In this document: positions 44,718 to 54,100 of the stretch, one piece after another
How positions within the stretch are numbered: the stretch's first letter is position 1
How the letters are laid out: every line of letters begins with the position of its first letter
Assembly: GCA_028874335.1 (NCBI GenBank)
Contig: JAPPJY010000078.1
Location: forward strand, 114,310-178,309
Source of the DNA: Gemmatimonadota bacterium
GTDB lineage: Bacteria; Latescibacterota; UBA2968; GCA-2709665
Reading direction: 5' to 3'
DNA length: 64,000 nt
The notes under the pieces: generated by a model
Seen by the model: only the letters and a program-made list of their open reading frames with translations
Told to the model about the DNA's origin: nothing
The model's database searches: none
Position numbers and translations under genes: made by a program

Positions 44718-45484
44718 TGGAACTCGTCTTCAGTCCGACGCTCTGTCCCGATCTGCAGTTGCCCGGGATACTGGATCTGTCCCGGTCGGCCGGCTTCACA
44801 CGCCTGGAACTCTTCCGCGATTGTACGCAGAGCTCGCCTGTCCACCCCGACTGGTCCGTGCCAATGGTCCGTGCCGCCATTGCCGGCGCCGGAATGCAGC
44901 TTTCCGGCTTCAACATACGCAACCTCACGGGCCGCAAGGCAGACTCCGACGAGCGCAATCTCGCGTACAACCTGCGCCAACTCGAGTGGGACGTCCACCT
45001 GGGCCGGGCACTGGGCGTGAAGACCATGAATACGAGCGGAGGCGACCGCACACCCGAAGCGCTCGCCGACCTCATCGAGGGCGTAAATACGCTCCTGGAA
45101 AACATCCCCGATATCGTCCTCAATTTGAGCAACGGGAAGGGAAACCGTCTCCAGGGGCTCGGTGACTTTCAGGCGGTGATGTCCGAGTTGCCCGGTCGAG
45201 CACGCGTTCTCCTGGACACCGGACACCTGCTTTCGGCGGGCGAATCCATTATGCCCTTTGCCGACGCCCTGGCGGGACGTATCGGTCGCGTCCATCTGCG
45301 CGACCAGGTGGTGGATAAGCCGGTGCCCTTCGGCGAAGGAGAAGCGCCTTTTGAGGAGTTGCTGAATCTGTTGACAGACTGCAGTTACGATGGCCCGCTG
45401 GTGGTTGAACTCAAGGGTGTCGACTGGGATCATCCGATGCCGGCTGCCATTTCCGCGCGCCGATTTATCGAAGCCCTTCTCTAG
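44717..45484 (+). CDS. Sugar phosphate isomerase/epimerase (xylose isomerase-like TIM barrel)
   Basis: This 255-residue protein has the typical family walk: FTRLELFRDC, LGRALGVKTMNTSGGDRTP, DLIEGVNTLLENIPDIVLNL, RARVLLDTGHLLSAGES and GRIGRVHLRDQV. The acidic and His residues (E, DTGH, HLRD, VVELKG) form the expected metal-binding set of AP-endonuclease-2-type TIM barrels. It is translationally coupled to the dioxygenase. The stop at 45482-45484 lies next to a MITE-like element. Confidence 0.85.
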   Translation: MELVFSPTLCPDLQLPGILDLSRSAGFTRLELFRDCTQSSPVHPDWSVPMVRAAIAGAGMQLSGFNIRNLTGRKADSDERNLAYNLRQLEWDVHLGRALGVKTMNTSGGDRTPEALADLIEGVNTLLENIPDIVLNLSNGKGNRLQGLGDFQAVMSELPGRARVLLDTGHLLSAGESIMPFADALAGRIGRVHLRDQVVDKPVPFGEGEAPFEELLNLLTDCSYDGPLVVELKGVDWDHPMPAAISARRFIEALL

Positions 45485-45485
45485 A

Positions 45486-45645
45486 AAGCCGTCTTAAAAT
45501 TCCCTGCGGTCTTCGCACGGCTGCAAAAGCGCCGGTCGGCGTTGGTCAAACCCACCCTTATAGACAAATATGGGCGGGTTTTCCCGCCTTGACCGCCACT
45601 TTTTCGCTCGTGCTCGGGAACTCACCGGTAATTTTAAAACGGCTT
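45486..45645. mobile_element. 160-bp MITE-like inverted-repeat element, copy 2
   Basis: It has the same length and orientation as the element at 11338-11497. Its ends are AAGCCGTCTTAAAATT and (reverse complement) AAGCCGTTTTAAAATT, one mismatch. Inside, GGCGGGTTTTCCCGCC is a perfect palindrome that is broken in copy 1. It starts one base after the isomerase stop and 64 bp before the PKS stop, so it may also end transcription from both sides. Confidence 0.85.
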
Positions 45646-45709
45646 CTAAGTCCTTTCGCGGCGCAACCTTCTTGTTGTTCCGGACCTCCACATCCTGGCG
45701 ACCGTATCG

Positions 45710-48169
45710 TTAAATCCAGTGGCGCCGCCGCTGGAACGGGTAGGGCGGGAGAGCGATGCGGCGCCGTTCTTCGCCTGCGAAAAGGCCCTCGAACCGTACT
45801 GCGAGCCCCGACTCGTATGCGTCTGCAACCGCCTTGACGATTCCGCCGTCATCCGCCTCCGAATTTTCACCTCCCGGAATTCGCAGGCTGTCGATCACAA
45901 CCGGCGCCCCGCCACCGTTCGCGGCCACCGGCCACGCCCGACGCACGTCGGAATACTGTACGGCGTCCATACCGATCGCAATGATGACGCTTATCCCCAA
46001 TTCGGCCAGTGTGTCGAAGGATTTGCGGAACGACGCCGTTTCGTCCTGCTGACGTCGCCAGTACTCCGCGTCGAGAGCCTCGTCCGACGCGATTACCCGA
46101 CCCGTAATGCCGCTGACGAAGTCGAGCGAAGGCGACGCGCAAGCGACGTCGCCCACAAGTTCATCCGCGCCCTGCGCCGACGCAAGTCGCAATCCTTCCT
46201 CGAGACTGAGAACTCCCGCCGCCTGCGCCGCCGCGAGTTCTCCGGGGCCTCGACCGGTGACCGCGTTCGGTCTGATACCCGCACTGGACCACAGTGCGGT
46301 GAGCGCGCATTGCAACGCGTAGACGGCCGTTCGCGCCAACGCGGGATCTTCAAGGAGACCGTCCGTTCCGGCGCGCTCGAACATCGCGGACAGCAGCGAA
46401 TCGCCACGAATTTCGCCAAAGGCCTCCTCGCAGCGATCCAGGACCGCACGCGCCACCGGCTCTGTTTCGTACAGCGTCCGGGCCATTCCCGTCCGTTTGA
46501 TGCCTGACTCTCCGAATGCGAAAGCAACCTTCCCCGCATCCACAGGTTCCGGCGATACGGGAGCATCGGCCACCGCCTTCAATCCGTCCCGTAACGACCC
46601 GGCATCGCTGAAGACCACGCCGGCTCTGTAGTCGAAATGGCTCCGCCCCGTTCCCGCGGTCCATGCCATGTCCGCTAGCAAGTCCTGCACCGCCTCATCG
46701 GAAGCAGACGTCCCTGCCATGGCGTCGAGCCAGTCGAGATAACGCCCCGCCAGATCGATCAGCGCGCCATCCGCCTTTCCGGAGAGCGGGAGGAAACGCG
46801 TCTTTCGCGTCTGCAGCACGTCGTTCTCCGGCAGCGGCAGGCCGGCCATCGGCTCCGGCAGCGATACGTCCACGGAACACGGGGCGCCGGCGAGGACGGG
46901 GTCTGCATCCGTGCGTGAATCGCCCCCGGACAGGTACCCTTCCACCACGACGTGGGCGTTCGTGCCCGATATGCCGAATGCGCTCACCCCCGCGCGCGGC
47001 GGTCGATCGGCGAGGGCCGGCCAATCGGTGTTGGCCGACACCACGCGCACCGGGAGACTGCCCCAGTCCAGGTTCGGATTCGGTTCGTGGAAGTGCAGGT
47101 TACGCGGGATCACGCCACGATGCATCGCCAGCACGGTCTTGATGAGGCTTGCGACCCCCGCGGCCGGTTCCAGATGCCCGATGTTCGTCTTCACGGAGCC
47201 AATCAACAGCGGTCGGTCGGCTTCACGTTCCCTGCCGTAGACCGCCGCTGCCGCCTGCACCTCGATCGGATCGCCGAATCCCGATCCGGACCCGTGCGCC
47301 TCGAGATAGTCGACTTCCGACGGGTCGACATTCCCGCGCGCGAGGGCAGACTCGATGACCCGCTCCTGTGCGGGGCCGTTCGGCACCGTCGGTCCGGCGG
47401 CGGCACCGTTCTGGTTAACCGCCGAACCACGAATCACGCCCCAGATGCGGTCCCCGTCGGCCTCCGCTTCGCTCAAGCGTTTCAGAACGACCATACCACA
47501 ACCCTCCGCTCGCACGAAACCGTCGGCGGATGCATCGAAGGCCCTGCACCGCCCGCTTGGCGACAGCATCCCCAGATCGCCCATTTCTCTTGTAAGCGCA
47601 GGCGAAAGAATGGCGTGCGAGCCCCCAACCAGGGCCATATCCACTTCCTCGTTCCACAGGGCGGCGGCGGCATAGTGTACCGCAACAAGTGACGACGCGC
47701 AGTTGAGTTCCACCGGGATGGTGGGTCCCTCCAGTCCCAGCGCGAAAGAAAGACGCCCGACAGCCATGCTGGCGGCTGTGCCCAGGTAACTGACGCCGTA
47801 GGCGCTGCCTGTCATCAGGTCCCGGTATTCGCTGGTGGATATGCCCGCATAGACTCCGGTGCGGCTGCCCCGGAGCAAGTCCGGATTCATCCCCGCGTCT
47901 TCAAGCGCCTGCCAGCTTGTCTCCATAAGCATGCGTTGCCGCGGATCCATCGTGCGCGCTTCAATGGGCGCAATCCGAAAGAACCTGGAATCAAACCGGT
48001 CAATCTCATCCACGAATCCGCCCTGGCGGTACGCGGCGTACTCAGCCGGAAGCTCTTTGGTGAGCCCCCCCATGTGCCTGAATCTCCGCGTCCGTCCGTC
48101 ACCGCGTCCCTGCCCGCGACGAGTTGACGCCAGAACGCATCGATATCCGGTGCGCCGGGGAACCGGCAC
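45710..48169 (-). CDS. Type I PKS, second module (KS and degenerate AT), separated by frameshift
   Basis: This reading frame continues the PKS after a frameshift at the G7 run 48065-48071; the first ~34 codons of the track ORF are out of frame. A KS follows with active-site Cys in VELNCASSLVAVH (residue 157), EAHGSGSGFGDP and NIGHLEPAAG, so the catalytic Cys and both His are kept. The following AT-like part lacks GQGSQ and has GRGPGEL in place of GHSxG (no catalytic Ser). It also lacks about 100 residues that carry the AFHS region. The protein stops just after YPFQRRRHWI, where a DH would start in the first module. The module therefore has no DH, KR or ACP. Confidence 0.8.
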   Translation of the reverse strand: MPVPRRTGYRCVLASTRRGQGRGDGRTRRFRHMGGLTKELPAEYAAYRQGGFVDEIDRFDSRFFRIAPIEARTMDPRQRMLMETSWQALEDAGMNPDLLRGSRTGVYAGISTSEYRDLMTGSAYGVSYLGTAASMAVGRLSFALGLEGPTIPVELNCASSLVAVHYAAAALWNEEVDMALVGGSHAILSPALTREMGDLGMLSPSGRCRAFDASADGFVRAEGCGMVVLKRLSEAEADGDRIWGVIRGSAVNQNGAAAGPTVPNGPAQERVIESALARGNVDPSEVDYLEAHGSGSGFGDPIEVQAAAAVYGREREADRPLLIGSVKTNIGHLEPAAGVASLIKTVLAMHRGVIPRNLHFHEPNPNLDWGSLPVRVVSANTDWPALADRPPRAGVSAFGISGTNAHVVVEGYLSGGDSRTDADPVLAGAPCSVDVSLPEPMAGLPLPENDVLQTRKTRFLPLSGKADGALIDLAGRYLDWLDAMAGTSASDEAVQDLLADMAWTAGTGRSHFDYRAGVVFSDAGSLRDGLKAVADAPVSPEPVDAGKVAFAFGESGIKRTGMARTLYETEPVARAVLDRCEEAFGEIRGDSLLSAMFERAGTDGLLEDPALARTAVYALQCALTALWSSAGIRPNAVTGRGPGELAAAQAAGVLSLEEGLRLASAQGADELVGDVACASPSLDFVSGITGRVIASDEALDAEYWRRQQDETASFRKSFDTLAELGISVIIAIGMDAVQYSDVRRAWPVAANGGGAPVVIDSLRIPGGENSEADDGGIVKAVADAYESGLAVRFEGLFAGEERRRIALPPYPFQRRRHWI

Positions 48170-51100
48170 GCCATACCCACGATCGCAATGCCGTCGTTCT
48201 CTCTCGCGCGCTGCACAACGGTCATGACCTCTGGCTCGGGCTCTTCCTCGACGGCCGGTTCAGTGCTGACCCCGCCAAGTTCTTCAGCAAGGTGACTCGC
48301 CAGGCTGGCAATATCCGGGTAGTCGAATACCACGGTATTGGGCACGACGTACTGGTCGGCAAATGCCCGATTCAGGCGGTTTCGCAGCTCGACGGCCATA
48401 AGCGAGTCCATACCCAGATCGAAGAATCCCACCGAGGGCTCCGGCGCCGCCGGAAGCCTGAGTACTGCCTGCACCTCCTGCTGCAGGAACGACACGAGCA
48501 GTTCTTCCGGCGCCGCGGGCGTTCCCTGCAGACTGGACATCAGGTTCTCAGAAGACGCAGCCGTGCCGGCCTCGTCATCCTTTGTCGCGGAGAGCAAATC
48601 ATCGAGAAAAGGCGGCCGGTCCTGGACAGCTTCTTCGAACACGGACCAGTCCATCGACATCACCACGGAATTCGTAACGTCCTGGCGTACGAGCTGGTCG
48701 AATGCCCGCATACCCTGCTGCGGGGTGAACCAGCGCCCGCCCAGCGCCGAACGCTGCCGGTCGATGCGTTCCCGTTGTTCCGCAGCCTCGCCGATTTCCG
48801 ACCACGCCCCCCAGGCGATGGCCTGTCCGGGGAGTCCCAGCGCACGGCGGTGACCGGCGAGCTGATCCAGAAACGCGTTTGCCGAAGCATGGTTCGCCTG
48901 CCCCGGATTGCCCATGACGCCGACCCGGCTGGAGAACAACACGAACATATCCAGATCGCGGTCCATCGTTGCCCGGTGCAGGTGCCAGGCGCCCAGGACC
49001 TTCGGCCAGAGCACCGTTTCGAATCGGTCCCAGGTCTGATTGGTCAGTGCGCCGTCGGAGAGTACGCCCACGCTGTGGATCACGCCCCCGAGCGGAGGGA
49101 GCGTCGCATCCATCCTCGCCAGCATCTGATCGATCGCGGCGGCGTCCGTAACGTCCGCGAGTTCCACCTGTACTGTAGCACCGGCCTCCCGCAGCCTGCC
49201 AATCGCTTCCTCGGCCTCGTCATCGGGCGCCCGGCGTCCGTTCAATACGATGGCCCCCGCTCCACGGTCCGCCAGCCAGGCGGCGACAGCGCATCCGATT
49301 CCGCCGAGTCCGCCCGTAACGAGATAGGTCCGGTCCTGCCGCAACCTGCCGTTCTGCACAGGCGGCGTCGTTACGACGATCTTGCCGAGGTGGCGTGCGG
49401 CGCGCATGAAGCTCAGGGCTGCGCCGGCTTCGGCGAGGGGCCATCGGCTGTGGGTGATCGCTTCGAGTTCTCCGGACGAGAGACGAGCCATCACGTCCCG
49501 AAGTACCCTTCCCACCCATTCGGGGTCGGTCTTCTTCATCACGTCCAGTTCAAGGATGTCGTAAGGCACGTCCGGACGCACCGCCGCCATCTCCTCCTCG
49601 CTGAGGATGTCCCGCCTGGCCAGTTCCACGAAGCGCCCGCCGTGCCTGAGGCAGGACAGACTCGCTTCGATGAAGCCCTCTCCCGTAAGGCTGTTCAGCA
49701 CCACGTCCACACCCGCGCCGTCCGTGGCCTCCAGGATTTCACGGCCGAAGTTCGTCGTGCGGCTGTCGAAAATGTGATTCACGCCCAGCGATCGGAGATA
49801 CGCCCGTTTGGGCGCGCTCGCGGTGGCGAAGACCTCAGCTCCCGCGGCCTGCACCAGCTGGATGGCAGCCAGCCCGACGCCGCCCGCCCCAGCGTGAATC
49901 AGAACCCGCTCGCCGGCCTCCAGCCCGGAGAACTCGAATGACAATGCCGCGGACACGAACGCGCTTGGCACCGTGGCAAGTCCGGAGACGGAGTATCCCG
50001 ACGGCGCGGGCGCCACCAGTTGCTCGTGCGTAACCATTTGCTGCGCGAACGCGCCGAAACCCAATCCGACCACATGGTCGCCCACCGAGACGGTTGATAC
50101 TTCGGCGCCGACCTCGAGAATACGGCCGCACATTTCCCTGCCGAGATTGCCCTCTTCGATAAAGCCGAGCGACCGGAAGACATCCCAGAAGTTGAGCCCG
50201 GACGCTTCCACCCCAACGCGAACCTCCCACGGCTCGAGTGACCGTGCGGGCAGGGGGAGGACCTGCGGCCGGTCGAACACGCCGGTCGGGTCCGGAGCCA
50301 GCACCCAATCCGACGCCTCCGGGAGCGACAGCCGCTCACCCTCGGTGCCTGCCCGGACCAGGCGCGCCACCTGGCGGCGGTCGGACCGATACGCGATGTG
50401 GTTTTCGGAATCCGGATAGAGAAGTTCGTTGGCGAGGTCGGGTGCGGGCGCCATCTCGCCCGGGTCCAGATCGATCATCCTCGGCTGAAGATGCGCCGCT
50501 TCCCGGGCTATGGCCTTGCCGAAGCCCCACAGCGCCGCGCCAGCGAGTTCTCCGCCGCGCTCGCGTTCCAGTATCTGGGCGCCCCGGGTGATCAACCAGA
50601 CTCCGTTTTCAGGGACGACGTCGGCGTCGGCGATGCCCTGCACGAGCGCGAGCGCGCTCGCTCCCGTCCTTCTTACGTCTTCCGCCATTTCCTGTGTCGT
50701 GGCTTCCGGCCCGTGACCGTCCAGTCCCGCGAGGTGCACAACGCCGCGCAGCGGCACTTCATGCGGCAGACCTGCCAGAAGCGCGCACCAGGACTCACGC
50801 AGGTCGGTTTCTACAGAAGCGTTGAATACGCCCGGACCGTCGCCCACAGGTTCTCTGTCGTCCTGCGTTCCGCTGCCGGCAAGCACGACTGTCTGGTCCC
50901 GCGCGGCCAATTCGGCTGCCAGTTTCGCCGCCGAACCTCCCCGGTCCGCGGCCAGAACCCAGACGCCGGGCGCCTCGGCCACTTTCGACGGACCCTGCGC
51001 AACGATGACACCCTTGTCCAGCGTCCGTGACGTGTCGGATTCATCCACCCCCAGGACCTCCACGCCTTCGAATCCCGCGCCGCCCAGAGCGTAACGCCAG

Positions 51101-54100
51101 ACAGGTGGACCGGCGAGGGCGTGGTGTGGACGATAGTCGTCGGCGAACCGCCACCAGCCGTCCAACTGGCCGAAGGTCAGATCCATCCATCCCAGCCCAC
51201 TCAGGTTTTCGAGTGCGATCAGATGCCCTGACGGCGCGAGAAGGTCCCGGCAGTGGCCCAGCGTCTCGGTCAGGTACCGCGTTGCGTGCAGCACGTTGGA
51301 TGCGATCAGCAGGTCGTATCCGTGGGCGTCGAAGCCCTGTTCGACCGGGTCCTTTTCGATATCCAGCGGACGGTACTCGATGCAACCGCCGCCGTCGCCG
51401 AACCGCGCTTCCGCCTCGGAAAAGAAACCCGCGGAGATATCCGTATACATGTAGTCGAACTGTCCATCCGGAAGTTCCGGAAGGACGGAAGCGGTCGCCG
51501 ATCCGGTACCTGCGCCGACCTCGATGACCCTCAGGCGCCGGCCTTCGGGCAGCGCGGCCACGAGCGCTTCGACCGCATCCGCCAGCATCCGGTTCGCCGC
51601 GCGCGCGACCGGCGCCTTCAGATACAGATCGGCCGCTGTCGGTTCACCGCTGCTGAACAGGAGCGTCAGCGGGTCTTCACGACCGCGAAGCACCTCCGCC
51701 AGGGCGATGCCGGAACGCCTGAACAGGCCGATCTCGATCTGGCCGTCGGGGTGCCGGTCGGCCATGCGCGAGGCATACGCCTCGAGGTCTGCGGGCAGGC
51801 CTTCGGGAAGCGGATCACCCGGCCCAATGACGACGGTGAATCCGTCGCCCGCTTCCTTCACGACCCCCGACCTGGCGAGCATCTCAAACAGCCTCCGAAA
51901 GAGGCGCCTGTGCTCCGGAAGGACGTCCAATTCTTCCCGCAAAACCTCCGGGTCGACGGTTTCTCCGACCTGCCGTTGCCAGCCCAGTTCCTCCAGGGTC
52001 GCGAGCGCGCGGGACCGGGACCACCTTTCCAGGTCCGAGAGCAGGGCGTCCCGGTCATCGGGATCGACTCCCGCGTCCCGCAGATAGCCGGCGAACGACT
52101 GTGAGCCGGACGCGACTTCCGCCGGACCCGGGAAGAAGCCCGCGGATGTAATTCCGGCCGGTAGGTCACGTTCGCGCCAGACGACCTCGTACAGGAGATC
52201 TTTAACGCCCTCGACCGCGGCGAGCAGCGCTTCCGGCGTCGCGCGTTTAACGGCATAGCCGCTCAGGCGGCCCAGAGGGGCTCCGTTCGGGTCGTAGATG
52301 TTGATTTCACCGCTGAGCACTTCCGGCGGCTCGCCCGGCGCGGCTTCCGCCTCGCTGGATGCTTCGCTGAGCCGCACGTGACAGAGGACCCGGTCCGGCA
52401 GCGGTCCCGCCAGCCAGAGTCGCTCCCAGGCAAACGGCAGATACGTGGCGCCGCCTTCCCTGCCTGCCAGATTGCGCGCCGCACCCACGACCTGGAAACA
52501 GCCGTCCAGCACGAGCGGATGGACATCCAGACCATGCCCTGAAAGCGCCTCGGGAAGAGACACCTCGCCCAGCGCCTCACCGGGACGGGACCAGGCTCTG
52601 CCAAGCGTCCGGAAGAACGGGCCCAGGTCGACGCCGGTACTCGCCCTGTGGCGGTAGTATTCCGCCACGTCCAGTGGCGAGAGCTCGGTCTTCAGGCTAT
52701 CGGGGTCGATCCGCCCGCCCGGCTCTGGGCCCGCAGCTCCGAGTGCAAGCACGCCTTCCACGTGGACGGTCCAGTTTCCCTCCTCTCCTCTGCTGAAGAT
52801 CCGGACACCGCGCGGCGAACCCGGTTCGCCGGTTTCGAGCATGACCTGCATCTTCCGGCCGGCGTCACCCGTCCCGTCTTCGTCCTCTTCGAAGACCAGG
52901 GCATTGTGCAACTGGAAATTTTCCACAACCACGGGGCCGCCTTCCTCGAGGCGGGACGCGGCGCAGGCCATCGCGCCATACAGCGCGCCGGGCGCGACGA
53001 TTCGGCCGAATACCTTGTGGTCGTTCAGCCAGGCCGGGTCCGATGGAAACACTTCCGTCTCGAACGTGACCTCTCCGCGAGCGGATTCGTGGCGGTCGCC
53101 GAGCAGCGGGTGACCGGCGCCGCCGGCCCGTCGACGCGGAGGCTGGATCCAATGTCTCCGGCGCTGAAACGGATAGCTGGGCACTGAAATCCGCCGGCGT
53201 GTCTCCCCCGCGAAGAGCCCGGCGAAGCCAACCGGGAGTCCCGCCTCGTATGCCGCTGCCGCTGCCGCTACGAAACCATCGGCATTCCGGGACTCCTCAG
53301 CCCCGTCCGAAGGCGGGCGGAGGCTGGACAGCACCACCGGCGCCGGTGTTTCCGGCGATTCCGGCCAGGACGCGGCCGCCAGCGGAGCGAGTACAGTGCG
53401 CGGACCGATCTCCAGCACCACGTCGACGCCCTGATCCGCCAGCGTCTTCACACCCTGGGCAAACGCCACCGCCTCCCGGGCGTGCCTGCGCCAATAAGCG
53501 CCGCCCTGAGTCTGCCCCGGTTCAACAGCCAGACCCGTCAGGTTGCTGACAACGGCGAGTGAGGGAGACTTGAACTCCAGGTTGCTGAGAAAGCGCTCCA
53601 GTTCGTCAAGAATGGGCTCGACGAGCGCGCTGTGGAACGCCTTGGTCGTGTTCAACCGCCTGACCCTCACGCCTGCCGCGGCGAATTGATTCGAGATCGC
53701 CTCGATGCCCGCCGTTGGACCACTGACAACCTGGTGGGTACCGTTGTAGCCCGAGATGCTCAAACCCACATCCTGAGAGGTCGCGTTCACGACTTCCTCG
53801 ACGCGATCGGCGGGCGCAAATACAGCGGCCATGCTTCCCGGTTCCATCTTCGACATCAACGCGCCGCGTACCGCGGCGAACCGCATTCCGTCCTCCAGGC
53901 TGAATACCCCCGCCGCCTGCGACGCCGCGAGTTCCCCGATGCTGTGTCCCAGAACGACGTCGGGACGGATACCGACGCTCGACCAGAGCGCCGTCAGCGC
54001 GCATTCCAGCGCGTAGAGAGCCGGTTGCTCCCAGGCCGTGTCGCCGAGTTCACCCTCGCTTCCGACGTTTCCGAACATCACGTCCAGCAGCGAGGCTCCC

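Noticed and set aside
48124-49941. 605-codon + strand ORF opposite the PKS KR/ER region
   Set aside because: It is antisense to conserved PKS domains and shows no recognisable domain of its own.
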